Origin: Chloroflexota bacterium
GTDB lineage: Bacteria; Chloroflexota; Limnocylindria; Limnocylindrales; CSP1-4
Length of the DNA: 7,561 nucleotides
Assembly: GCA_013696945.1 (NCBI GenBank)
Contig: JACCXQ010000109.1
Span: forward strand, 1-7,561
Direction: 5' to 3'
In this document: one piece after another, positions 1 to 6,623 of the stretch
Position numbering within the stretch: the first letter of the stretch is position 1
Layout of the letters: the number at the start of each line of letters is the position of its first letter
Program-made: the position numbers and the translations under genes
The notes under the pieces: generated by a model
Told to the model about the DNA's origin: nothing
The model's input: the letters and a program-made list of their open reading frames with translations, nothing else
The model's database searches: none

Positions 1-1
1 G

Positions 2-79
2 CTCGTGCGTTGCCTCGCCGCGCGCCACGAGCTCCCCTCGGCCGAGCGCGTCGAGCGGATGGCACGGGCGGCCGCGTGA
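2..79 (+). CDS. C-terminal end of an unidentified upstream gene (partial)
   Basis: An open frame enters from the left edge and ends at the TGA at 77-79, giving 25 residues that finish in ERVERMARAAA. The stop overlaps the GTG that starts murB in the arrangement GTGA, the same junction seen between murB and ddl, which supports this frame being a real gene. In dcw clusters the gene before murB is usually murC or murG. The tail does not show a MurC-like ending, and the Arg/Met/Ala-rich helix only vaguely recalls the end of MurG. I leave the product unnamed. Confidence 0.55.
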   Translation, partial: LVRCLAARHELPSAERVERMARAAA

Positions 80-1065
80 CGGCGGATACAGAGGCGGCGT
101 CCGCACAGCGGCATCTCGACGAGACGGATGCCATCCGTCTCGGGACGGAGATCCAGCGCCGCATCGGGGTGAAGACGTCCCGTCGGGAGCCACTGGCGCG
201 CTTCTCCACGATGCGTGTCGGCGGGCAGGCTGACCTCTTCGCCGAGGTGCATAACCTCTTCGAGCTGCGTGCCATCGTCCGTTTCGCCCGGAGCCGTGAG
301 CTGCCGCTCTTCATCCTCGGCCGCGGCTCGAACCTCGTGATCAGCGATCGGGGCGTGGCCGGGTTGGTCGTGCTCGACCGCGCCCAGCAGACGAAGATCG
401 ACGGTTCGCTGCTGACCGCCGACGCCGGGTTGCCGATGGCACGGGCCGCGACGCTGGGCCGGGATGCAGGCCTGTCGGGGCTCGAGTTCGGGCTGGCCAT
501 CCCGGGGACAGTGGGCGGCGCGGTCTGGGCGAACGCGGGCGCCCACGACTCGGACATCGCATCGTGCCTCCGCTGGGCCGATGTCATCGGCATCGACGGT
601 TCCGAATCCCGGCTCGGCGCCGCAGAGCTCGGCCTCGCGTACCGTGATAGCCGGCTCAAGCACGCGCCCGAGGGCAGGCCGGAGATCGTCACGCAGGCGG
701 CGTTCGAGCTGGAGCCGGCCGACCCGGCCGTGGTCGCCGAGCGGCTGGATGAGATCCGCCGCTGGCGACAGGCCCACCAGCCGCTGGGGCTCCCGTCGGC
801 GGGCAGCTTCTTCCGGAACCCCTCTCCGGACATGTCGGCCGGCCAGCTCATCGACGAGCTCGGACTGAAGGGCCGGCGCATCGGCGGGGCCGTCGTCTCC
901 GAGAAGCATGCGAACTTCATCGTGAACGACCGCGCGGGGATCGCCGCGGACGTCCGTCGCCTTGGCGAGGAGGTGCGCGCCGTCGTCCTGCGGGAGCGCG
1001 GCATCGAACTCGAGTTCGAAGTCGTCTTCGCCGGGGACCCAGCCGGGTGGGAGCCTGCCGAGTGA
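76..1065 (+). CDS. murB: UDP-N-acetylenolpyruvoylglucosamine reductase (MurB)
   Basis: This cytoplasmic flavoenzyme reduces UDP-GlcNAc-enolpyruvate with NADPH to UDP-MurNAc, the second committed step of peptidoglycan synthesis. From the GTG at 76 it has 329 residues. Visible motifs are FSTMRVGG near 43-50, the FAD-binding ILGRGSNLVI at 80-89, IPGTVGGAVWANAGA at 142-156 and YRDSR at 189-193. PSAGSFFRNP at 240-249 carries the catalytic Ser (about 244), SEKHANFIVN lies at 275-284, and a Glu-rich GIELEFEV end is present. The pattern fits the compact MurB type without the E. coli Tyr loop. The GTG at 76 was chosen because it overlaps the upstream TGA at 77-79, and the frame upstream of it is Arg-rich and not MurB-like. 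No clear Shine-Dalgarno sequence precedes it, so coupled translation is likely. About 30 residues precede the conserved domain. Confidence 0.96.
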   Translation: MTADTEAASAQRHLDETDAIRLGTEIQRRIGVKTSRREPLARFSTMRVGGQADLFAEVHNLFELRAIVRFARSRELPLFILGRGSNLVISDRGVAGLVVLDRAQQTKIDGSLLTADAGLPMARAATLGRDAGLSGLEFGLAIPGTVGGAVWANAGAHDSDIASCLRWADVIGIDGSESRLGAAELGLAYRDSRLKHAPEGRPEIVTQAAFELEPADPAVVAERLDEIRRWRQAHQPLGLPSAGSFFRNPSPDMSAGQLIDELGLKGRRIGGAVVSEKHANFIVNDRAGIAADVRRLGEEVRAVVLRERGIELEFEVVFAGDPAGWEPAE

Positions 1066-2183
1066 CGCCGCGAGACATCTGCGTAGTGCTCGGCGGTCCG
1101 TCGGCGGAGCACGACGTCTCGCTCGTCTCGGGCCGAGCGATCGGAGCGGCGCTGGCCGAGCGCGGCCACCGCGTGAGCGGCTGGCTCATCGACCTGGAGG
1201 GATGCTGGTGGCATCTTCCGCCCGAGCGGATGGACCCGTCGATCCCGCCGTCTGCGTATGACGATCCGGTCGCGTTGGGAGCTTCCGGCCCGTTCGACCC
1301 TGCTTCGGCGCTCGATCGACTCGGCGGCACGGCGGCGCAGCCCGTCGTGTTCATCGCCCTGCATGGGCCGTTCGGGGAGGACGGGACCGTCCAGGCGCTC
1401 TGCGAATCGGTCCGGCTGGTGTACACGGGGTCCGGGGTCGCGGCGTCGGCGGTGGGCATGGACAAAGCGCTCTTCAAGCGGCTCGTGGGTGGGCTCGGCA
1501 TGCCCGTCGTCCCGTGGCTGGAGGTCGGCGCCGCCGAGTACCAGCGGGATCGTGGCGGCGTCCTGGCACGGCTCGAGAGGTTCGCGCATGACCTCCCGGA
1601 TCGTCGGCTCATCATCAAACCGGCTGGGCTGGGATCCAGCGTCGGCGTCTCGATCGTCCACCGGCCGGACGAGCCGTCCGAACTGGAGTACGCGCTCGCA
1701 GAGGCGTTCCGGCATGACGATGCGGCGGTCGTCGAGGCTTACCTCGCGGCGCCGCGCGAGCTCGAGGCGAGCGTGGTCGGCAACGACGCCGCGTCGCTCC
1801 AGGTCTTCGGTCCCGGCGAGATCTTCCCGGGCCACGAGTTCTACGACTTCACCGCCAAGTACGAGGCAGGCGTCTCGCGCACGACCGCCACGCCCGAGCT
1901 CAGCCCGCGGATGCGCGAACGGATCCGAGGGATGGCTGCGCAGGCGTTCCTGGCCATCGGTGCCGAGGGGTTCGCGCGGGTCGACTTCCTCCTGTCGGGA
2001 GAGGACGTCTACATATCCGAGATCAACACCATCCCGGGCTTTACGCCGATCAGCCTGTTCCCGGTCCTCTGCGCGGAAGGTGGCTACGACTTCGGAGCCA
2101 TCGCGGAGCGGATCGTCGAGCTGGCCCTGGCGCGGCACGCGCATCGTCCGGTGCGCCTGTTGACCAGGGCGGATCTGCCCTGA
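1062..2183 (+). CDS. ddl: D-alanine--D-alanine ligase
   Basis: This ATP-grasp enzyme of the cytoplasm joins two D-Ala into the dipeptide that MurF adds to the peptidoglycan precursor. From the GTG at 1062 it has 373 residues. The N-terminal GGPSAEHDVSLVSG includes Glu16, matching the substrate Glu of E. coli DdlB. ALHGPFGEDGTVQ lies near 99-111, IIKPAGLGSSVGVS (about 184-197) carries the Ser of the active-site triad, and YDFTAKY ends at Tyr277, the omega-loop Tyr expected of D-Ala-D-Ala rather than D-lactate ligases. RVDF (306-309) and EINTIPGFT (320-328) supply the metal-binding Asp, Glu and Asn. The GTG overlaps the murB TGA (GTGA), with a G-rich stretch at about 1046-1052 as a possible weak ribosome-binding site. 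An in-frame GTG at 1047 would overlap murB further and is less likely. Confidence 0.96.
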   Translation: MTPRDICVVLGGPSAEHDVSLVSGRAIGAALAERGHRVSGWLIDLEGCWWHLPPERMDPSIPPSAYDDPVALGASGPFDPASALDRLGGTAAQPVVFIALHGPFGEDGTVQALCESVRLVYTGSGVAASAVGMDKALFKRLVGGLGMPVVPWLEVGAAEYQRDRGGVLARLERFAHDLPDRRLIIKPAGLGSSVGVSIVHRPDEPSELEYALAEAFRHDDAAVVEAYLAAPRELEASVVGNDAASLQVFGPGEIFPGHEFYDFTAKYEAGVSRTTATPELSPRMRERIRGMAAQAFLAIGAEGFARVDFLLSGEDVYISEINTIPGFTPISLFPVLCAEGGYDFGAIAERIVELALARHAHRPVRLLTRADLP

Positions 2184-2187
2184 GCGG

Positions 2188-3057
2188 GTGGCGCTGCCCG
2201 TCCGGCTGCCGCGCAGCCGCCGTCGCGGCCGCAGCATCCATCGGGCGTCGGCGGGCATCTCGCAAACGCGCCTCGTGGCGGCTCTGGCGCTGATGGTCAC
2301 CGGGGGGTCGCTCTACTGGCTGACCACGGCGGAGGCGTTCGCGCTCGACCCGTCCAGCATCAAGTTGGATGGCCTCAGGTACACCGATGCGGCGGTCGCG
2401 CGCGCGGCGCTCGGCCTGGAGGAGGATGCGCGGCCAAACCTGTTCCGGTTGCGCACGAGCCATCTCGAGTCGGCGCTCCTGGCCCTCCCACCGGTGCGCG
2501 ACGCTCGCGTCGAGGTGGAGCTCCCCGATCGACTTCATGTGTCGGTCGAGGAGCGTGTGCCGATCCTCGTCTGGGCCCACGGCGGTACGGCCCTCCTTGC
2601 GGACGTCGAGGGCCGGCTCTTTGCCCCGGCTGGCGCTGACGTGGGGCTGCCGTCGATCTACGATGCGCGGACCAGCACTGCGGTGCCGCAGGTCGGCGAC
2701 CGGCTCGACGACCTCGACCTCCAGGCCGCGCGGCTCCTGGGCGCGGTCCGGCCAGCCGACCTCGGGAGCAGCGCAGCGTCACTGTCGCTGAGCATCCAGG
2801 ACGACGAAGGCTGGGTCATGGAGGCACCGACCGGGTGGCGCGCCGTCTTCGGTCACTACACCGTCTCCCTCCGACCGCCCACCTCGATCGAGATGCAGGT
2901 CGCGTGCCTGCGCGGGCTGCTCGCGACCGGCGAGGGAGCCGTCGAACAGGTCACGTTGTCGCTCTCGGACGATCGCTGCGGCACGTTCGTGCCCCACGCC
3001 ACGCCGTCGCCGCCGAGCTCGGAACGCTCCGGGGCCCCGCCTTCGCGGCGACCGTGA
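2188..3057 (+). CDS. ftsQ: Cell division protein FtsQ/DivIB
   Basis: This is a bitopic scaffold protein of the divisome which, with FtsB/DivIC and FtsL, recruits and activates the septal peptidoglycan synthase. The 289 residues show a short Arg-rich cytoplasmic N-terminus (1-28), one membrane helix at about 29-47 (LVAALALMVTGGSLYWL), then a POTRA-like domain from about 53 to 125. That domain includes SIKLDGL, LPPVRDARVEVELPDRLHVSV and the family-typical VEERVPILVW. A beta-domain follows, and the last 20 residues are a Pro/Ser/Arg-rich tail. Sequence identity in this family is low, so the call rests on topology, the POTRA motifs and the position between ddl and ftsA. The GTG start lies 4 nt after the ddl stop, so it is co-transcribed and probably coupled. 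Confidence 0.93.
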   Translation: MALPVRLPRSRRRGRSIHRASAGISQTRLVAALALMVTGGSLYWLTTAEAFALDPSSIKLDGLRYTDAAVARAALGLEEDARPNLFRLRTSHLESALLALPPVRDARVEVELPDRLHVSVEERVPILVWAHGGTALLADVEGRLFAPAGADVGLPSIYDARTSTAVPQVGDRLDDLDLQAARLLGAVRPADLGSSAASLSLSIQDDEGWVMEAPTGWRAVFGHYTVSLRPPTSIEMQVACLRGLLATGEGAVEQVTLSLSDDRCGTFVPHATPSPPSSERSGAPPSRRP

Positions 3058-3127
3058 TGTGTCGAGCAGGCGCGCATCTGCCACGATTGACGGACCACTC
3101 CACGATCCGGCGAGCGGTCTGAATGCG

Positions 3128-3132
3128 AGGAG
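3128..3132 (+). promoter_or_regulatory. Shine-Dalgarno sequence that favours a TTG start for ftsA
   Basis: AGGAG lies 5 nt before the TTG at 3138. It falls inside the coding sequence if the ATG at 3123 were the start, and that ATG has only weak complementarity upstream. The placement favours TTG as the ftsA initiation codon. The choice changes the N-terminus by five residues only. Confidence 0.6.
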
Positions 3133-3137
3133 AGCCC

Positions 3138-4373
3138 TTGGAGCGAGAAGCGGTGCTGGTGGCCATCGATGTCGGCACCAGCAAGGTCGTGACGCTCATC
3201 GGCGAGGTCAGCCGGGATGGCGCGCTCACCATCATCGGCAAGGGCGCGCCGGCAGCGACCGGTCTCAAGAAGGGCGTGGTCATCAACATCGACCAGACCG
3301 TCGCCTCGATCCGGAGCGCCATCGAGGGCGCAGAACGCCTTTCCGGCTACAAGTTGGAATCCGCTTTCGTGGGCGTCGGCGGCAGCCACGTCGAGAGCCA
3401 GAACTCGCGTGGCGCGGTGGCCGTCAGCGGGCCTCGTCGTGAGGTCAGCCGCGAAGACATCGAGCGCGCCACGGAGGTCGCGCGCGCGGTCACCATCCCT
3501 TCCAACCGCGAGGTGCTCCACGTCCTGCCGCGCGGGTTCGTGGTCGATGGCCAGGAGGGCGTCAAGGACCCGCTCGGCATGAGCGCCATCCGACTCGAGG
3601 TCGAGACGCACATCGTCCACGCGAGCGCGACCGCGGTACAGAACCTGACCAAGTGCGTGCAGCTGGCGGACGTGCGCATCGACGAGCTGGTGGCGTCGTC
3701 GCTCGCGGCCGGTGAGGCCGTGCTCTCGGAGACCGAGCGCGAGCTCGGGGTGGCCGTTGCGGACCTCGGTGCGGGCACGACCGACATGGCGCTCTTCATG
3801 GACGGTTCGCCCCTGCACACGGCAGTCCTGCCGATCGGCGGCAACAACGTCACCAACGACGTGGCCATCGGGCTGAAGACGAACCTCATCGCGGCCGAGG
3901 AGATGAAGATCCGGTACGGCACCGCGGACCCGTCGACCGTCGGCGACGATGAGGTCGTGACGGTCGAGGTGATCGGTGAAGGGGAGGGCCGGACGGCACC
4001 GCGCTCGGAGCTCGCGTCGATCATCGAGGCGCGCATGCGCGAGCTGTTCGAGAAGATCGGCGAGGAGATCGACCGTGCCGGCCACGCCGGACGCCTTCCG
4101 GCGGGACTGGTCCTGACGGGCGGCGCATCCCAGCTCTCCGGCGCGGCGGTACTGGGCCGCGAGGTCCTCCAGATGCCCGTCCGCGTGGCGGCCCCCACCG
4201 GAGTCGGGGGGCTCACGGACAACCTGTTGACCCCGGCCTTCAGCTCCTCGATCGGACTCCTCCTGTGGGGTGCTCGGGCGGTCACGGAGAATGAGCCGGG
4301 CCGCTACGAGTCGGCTCCCGCCGGCGGCTCGCTGGGCAAGCTGCGCGACTGGCTGCGGGGACTCTTTCCCTGA
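3138..4373 (+). CDS. ftsA: Cell division protein FtsA
   Basis: This actin-like ATPase anchors FtsZ filaments to the inner face of the membrane and recruits later divisome proteins. From the TTG at 3138 it has 411 residues; the in-frame ATG at 3123 would give 416. Motifs in order are phosphate-1 AIDVGTSK (about 9-16), the FtsA-specific 1C domain at about 80-160 with LHVLPRGFVVDGQ, phosphate-2 ADLGAGTTDMALF (about 198-210), GGNNVTNDVA, and the adenosine-loop LVLTGGASQLSG (about 294-305). The last 13 residues, LGKLRDWLRGLFP, form the amphipathic membrane-targeting helix, so the protein is complete. The 80 nt after ftsQ contain no convincing promoter, so it is probably read from the upstream operon. 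FtsA together with a FtsZ carrying its C-terminal peptide indicates standard FtsA-based tethering. Confidence 0.95.
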   Translation: MEREAVLVAIDVGTSKVVTLIGEVSRDGALTIIGKGAPAATGLKKGVVINIDQTVASIRSAIEGAERLSGYKLESAFVGVGGSHVESQNSRGAVAVSGPRREVSREDIERATEVARAVTIPSNREVLHVLPRGFVVDGQEGVKDPLGMSAIRLEVETHIVHASATAVQNLTKCVQLADVRIDELVASSLAAGEAVLSETERELGVAVADLGAGTTDMALFMDGSPLHTAVLPIGGNNVTNDVAIGLKTNLIAAEEMKIRYGTADPSTVGDDEVVTVEVIGEGEGRTAPRSELASIIEARMRELFEKIGEEIDRAGHAGRLPAGLVLTGGASQLSGAAVLGREVLQMPVRVAAPTGVGGLTDNLLTPAFSSSIGLLLWGARAVTENEPGRYESAPAGGSLGKLRDWLRGLFP

Positions 4374-4374
4374 G

Positions 4375-4409
4375 CGTGGACGGTGGATAACCCCGTCGAC
4401 ATGTCCACG
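4375..4409 (+). repeat. Inverted repeat CGTGGAC / GTCCACG downstream of ftsA
   Basis: Arms at 4375-4381 and 4403-4409 match perfectly over 7 bp around a 21-nt loop. GTCCAC recurs at 4414-4419, 11 nt after the first copy, and GTCGAC occurs at 4395-4400 and 4427-4432. No T-tract follows, so it is not a standard intrinsic terminator. It could be a protein-binding site or a weak RNA structure at the end of the ftsA message. Confidence 0.4.
4382..4390 (-). promoter_or_regulatory. DnaA-box-like nonamer upstream of ftsZ
   Basis: The minus strand reads TTATCCACC, eight of nine positions of the E. coli consensus DnaA box TTATCCACA. It lies about 115 bp upstream of the putative ftsZ -10 hexamer, within the loop of the inverted repeat at 4375-4409. 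DnaA is known to act on ftsZ transcription in Caulobacter. A single nonamer is weak evidence, and a chance match is possible. Confidence 0.3.
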
Positions 4410-4467
4410 GTCGGTCCACATGCCCGGTCGACTCGGCGTCCGATCGGCCAAGAAACGAACCCCTTTC

Positions 4468-4496
4468 GCCGGACTTCGGAGGGCCGCTCCGACGGC
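4468..4496 (+). repeat. GC-rich bulged hairpin just upstream of the putative ftsZ -10
   Basis: TCGGAG (4476-4481) pairs with CTCCGA (4487-4492) around a 5-nt loop, and GCCG (4468-4471) pairs with CGGC (4493-4496) outside a 4-nt bulge. CTCCGA recurs at 4509-4514, overlapping the end of the TATACT hexamer. The element sits where the -35 region should be. It could be an operator dyad, or a weak terminator for read-through from ftsA; there is no T-tract. Confidence 0.35.
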
Positions 4497-4504
4497 TTCG
4501 CGTC

Positions 4505-4510
4505 TATACT
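4505..4510 (+). promoter_or_regulatory. Putative -10 element (TATACT) for ftsZ
   Basis: TATACT matches the sigma70 -10 consensus at five of six positions in an otherwise very GC-rich stretch. No good -35 hexamer lies 16-19 bp upstream, where the DNA is GC-rich and partly palindromic, so this promoter may need an activator. Initiation about 7 nt downstream would leave a leader of roughly 95 nt before ftsZ. Confidence 0.45.
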
Positions 4511-4601
4511 CCGAGGCACGACCGGACCGGCCCGCGGCCTCCCGCCCAGTGCCCTTGCCGCGTCGGTCGCTGACACGAAACTGCGCCGCCATGAGACGTT
4601 T

Positions 4602-4607
4602 GGAGGA
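4602..4607 (+). promoter_or_regulatory. Strong Shine-Dalgarno sequence of ftsZ
   Basis: GGAGGA lies 5 nt before the ATG at 4613. It is the best ribosome-binding site in the window and fits the high FtsZ levels cells need. It also fixes the ftsZ start. Confidence 0.8.
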
Positions 4608-4612
4608 AGTCG

Positions 4613-5881
4613 ATGCCGTTGCGCTCCGACTCGGAGAACTTCGCGCTCATCCGGGTCATCGGCATCGGTGGCGGCGGGAGCAATGCCGTCAATCGGATGA
4701 TCCGCGCCGAGCTGATGGGCGTCGAGTTCATCGCCGTGAACACCGATGCGCAGGCGCTCCTCCAGTCGGACGCGCCGCACAAGATCCGCATCGGGGACAA
4801 GATCACGCGCGGGCTCGGCGCCGGCGGCGACCCGACCATCGGGCAGCGTGCCGCGGAGGAGGACTCGGAGAAGATCTACGAGGCCCTCAAGGACTCGGAC
4901 ATGGTCTTCATCACGGCCGGGATGGGCGGCGGGACGGGTTCCGGTGCCGCGCCGGTCATCGCCGAGATCGCGCGTGACCTCGGCGCACTGACCATCGGCG
5001 TGGTCACCAAGCCGTTCGGCTTCGAGGGGGCACGCCGCCGGCTGAACGCCGAGAAGTCCTCGGAGGCGCTGAAGGACAAGGTCGACACGCTCATCACGAT
5101 CCCCAACGACCGCCTGAAGGACGTCGTGGCCAAGGACACGTCGATCGTCGACGCGTTCCGGGTCGTGGATGACGTCCTTCGCCAGGGCGTCCAGGGCATC
5201 AGCGACCTGATCACCGTGCCCGGCCTGATCAACCTCGACTTCGCCGACGTCCGCACGATCATGAAGGACGCCGGTTCGGCGCTCATGGGCATCGGCCGTG
5301 GGAGCGGGGAGAACCGGGCCGCCGATGCGGCGCGGATGGCGACCGCCAGCCCGCTGCTCGAGATCAACATCGCCGGCGCCCAGGGCGTGCTGTTCAACGT
5401 GACGGGTGGCCCGGGTCTGGGCCTCTTCGAGGTCGACGAGGCAGCGCAGATCATCAAGGAGACGGCCGACCCGGAGGCGAACATCATCTTCGGCACGGTC
5501 ATCGACGAGCGCATGGGCGACGAGGTGATGATCACCGTCATCGCCACCGGGTTCGACTCATCGCGCAAGCGGGACATCCTCCGATCCGGCGCCGTTTCGG
5601 CCCCGACGGAGATCACCTCGCTGCGCGTCGGCCGTGACGACCGCGACTTCATGCGCGAGCTCGAGGAGCAGCGTGCCGCCGCTGCGGCGCCCCATCCGGC
5701 CGAAGGGGCGCCCTCGCAGGACGATGGCTTCGCCATCCCGCCTGCCGCCACGAACGTGACCGTCCCTGCCGCCCGAAGCGCAATGCCAGCCCTCGGCGGG
5801 CAGAGCGTCGAGAGTGGCCGCCGGCACGTGCCCGAGGTCGAGGACCTCGACATCCCCGCGTTCCTCCGCCGCGGCCGCTGA
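4613..5881 (+). CDS. ftsZ: Cell division GTPase FtsZ
   Basis: This is the tubulin homologue that polymerises with GTP into the Z-ring at mid-cell. The 422 residues run from an ATG with a strong Shine-Dalgarno sequence. The GTP-binding [13 protein letters not shown] (17-29) and NTDAQAL are followed by the tubulin signature GMGGGTGSG (103-111). [12 protein letters not shown] comes next, then the T7 synergy loop NLDFADVR (207-214), whose Asp212 completes the GTPase site of the next subunit. A variable Ala/Pro-rich linker (about 330-408) leads to the conserved C-terminal peptide [12 protein letters not shown] (411-422), which binds FtsA and other partners. Length and motifs are those of an intact FtsZ. 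The stop TGA (5879-5881) overlaps the proposed CTG start of yggS. Confidence 0.98.
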   Translation: MPLRSDSENFALIRVIGIGGGGSNAVNRMIRAELMGVEFIAVNTDAQALLQSDAPHKIRIGDKITRGLGAGGDPTIGQRAAEEDSEKIYEALKDSDMVFITAGMGGGTGSGAAPVIAEIARDLGALTIGVVTKPFGFEGARRRLNAEKSSEALKDKVDTLITIPNDRLKDVVAKDTSIVDAFRVVDDVLRQGVQGISDLITVPGLINLDFADVRTIMKDAGSALMGIGRGSGENRAADAARMATASPLLEINIAGAQGVLFNVTGGPGLGLFEVDEAAQIIKETADPEANIIFGTVIDERMGDEVMITVIATGFDSSRKRDILRSGAVSAPTEITSLRVGRDDRDFMRELEEQRAAAAAPHPAEGAPSQDDGFAIPPAATNVTVPAARSAMPALGGQSVESGRRHVPEVEDLDIPAFLRRGR

Positions 5882-6603
5882 CTTCTGACGCCACCGCGGT
5901 CGCCGCGGCGCGCGTCCGCGATCGCATCGAGGCGGCCTGTCTGCGGGTCGGGCGTAGCCCATCGGACGTCTCGCTCGTCGCCGTCTCCAAGGGCGTGCCG
6001 GCGGAGCGAGTCGCGGCCCTTGTCACCACCGGCGGCGTGGACGCGATCGGGGAGAACCGCGTCCAGGAAGCCGCGGCCAAGATACCGCTCGTGCCGGACA
6101 TCCCCTGGCACCTCGTGGGTCACCTCCAGGCGAACAAGGCCGGGCGGGCGCTCGAGCTCTTCACGGTGATCCAGTCGGTCGACTCTCTCGCGCTGGCCCA
6201 ACGTCTCGACCGCCTGCTCGCCGACTCGGGCGGTGAGGCGGGTGAAGGCAGCGGCTCGCTTGCGCTCTTCCCGGTCCTCCTTCAGGTCAACGTCGACGCG
6301 GATCCGGGCAAGGCGGGCTTCGCTCCGGGCGGGATCGGCCGTGATCTGGACGCGCTCGCGTCCCTGCCGCATCTCGAGCTGCAGGGGCTCATGACCGTCG
6401 GCCGGCTCGTGGGCGACCCGGAAGCGGCTCGGCCGACATTCGTGGCGCTGCGCGGCCTGTCGGAGGCGCTGCGCGCGCGATCGTCGCGGCTGGGCGCTGA
6501 GCTCTCGATGGGCATGAGCGACGACTTCGAAGTGGCGATCGAGGAGGGGGCGACGATCGTTCGCGTCGGCCGAGCCATCTTCGGGGAGCGGCCTCCCGGC
6601 TGA
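5878..6603 (+). CDS. yggS: YggS-family PLP homeostasis protein, probable CTG start
   Basis: This family (YggS/YlmE/PLPBP) binds pyridoxal 5'-phosphate and buffers its level; no catalytic activity is established. Read from the CTG at 5878 it has 241 residues, close to the 234 of E. coli YggS. It shows an N-terminal helix ([10 protein letters not shown]), the PLP lysine at about 38 in [16 protein letters not shown] (58-64), [11 protein letters not shown] (77-87), [12 protein letters not shown] (137-148), LSMGMSDDF (209-217) and VRVGRAIFG (228-236). A Gly-rich insert lies at about 116-128. The first in-frame ATG, GTG or TTG is the GTG at 5995, which would remove the N-terminal helix and the PLP lysine. 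CTG at 5878 overlaps the ftsZ stop as CTGA, like the GTGA junctions of murB and ddl, and gives the usual family N-terminus. Function confidence is high; start confidence is moderate. Confidence 0.9.
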   Translation: MTSDATAVAAARVRDRIEAACLRVGRSPSDVSLVAVSKGVPAERVAALVTTGGVDAIGENRVQEAAAKIPLVPDIPWHLVGHLQANKAGRALELFTVIQSVDSLALAQRLDRLLADSGGEAGEGSGSLALFPVLLQVNVDADPGKAGFAPGGIGRDLDALASLPHLELQGLMTVGRLVGDPEAARPTFVALRGLSEALRARSSRLGAELSMGMSDDFEVAIEEGATIVRVGRAIFGERPPG

Positions 6604-6610
6604 GCGCCGA

Positions 6611-6616
6611 TACACT
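6611..6616 (+). promoter_or_regulatory. Putative -10 element (TACACT) for a leaderless yggT transcript
   Basis: TACACT fits the TAnnnT core of a -10 element and ends 7 nt before the ATG at 6624, the spacing at which transcription would start at the ATG itself. No Shine-Dalgarno sequence is visible in the 20-nt gap after yggS, and no -35 hexamer is evident. A leaderless message is therefore plausible but unproven, and read-through from ftsZ-yggS remains possible. Confidence 0.4.
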
Positions 6617-6623
6617 CGGACCG

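Larger units (their letters stand above)
4374..4612 (+). promoter_or_regulatory. Non-coding leader between ftsA and ftsZ
   Basis: This 239-bp gap is by far the longest within the cell-wall and division gene run; the others are overlaps, 4 nt or 80 nt. It carries a DnaA-box-like nonamer, two inverted repeats, a TATACT hexamer and a strong Shine-Dalgarno sequence, each listed separately. No coding frame here resembles a protein. The simplest reading is an independent promoter and control region that lets ftsZ be expressed above, or timed apart from, the upstream genes, as in many bacteria. Confidence 0.7.

Noticed and set aside
3087..3092. TTGACG as a -35 element for ftsA
   Set aside because: The hexamer is good, but the DNA 16-19 bp downstream is GC-rich with no -10-like hexamer, so no promoter is called.
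2856..4592. A 578-codon open frame on the minus strand
   Set aside because: It lies opposite ftsQ-ftsA, both clearly real. Its translation is rich in Arg, Asp and His with no domain, as expected for an antisense frame in GC-rich coding DNA.
4591..4612. An upstream ATG at 4591 as a leader peptide or alternative ftsZ start
   Set aside because: It is out of frame with ftsZ, lacks its own Shine-Dalgarno sequence and runs on as an unrelated Arg/His-rich frame overlapping ftsZ.
5995..6603. GTG at 5995 as the start of yggS
   Set aside because: It would remove the N-terminal helix and the PLP-binding lysine conserved in the family.
4876..6615. A 579-codon open frame on the minus strand
   Set aside because: It is antisense to ftsZ and yggS. 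The translation is low-complexity Arg/Ser/Ala with no motif, and no ribosome-binding site or promoter supports it.
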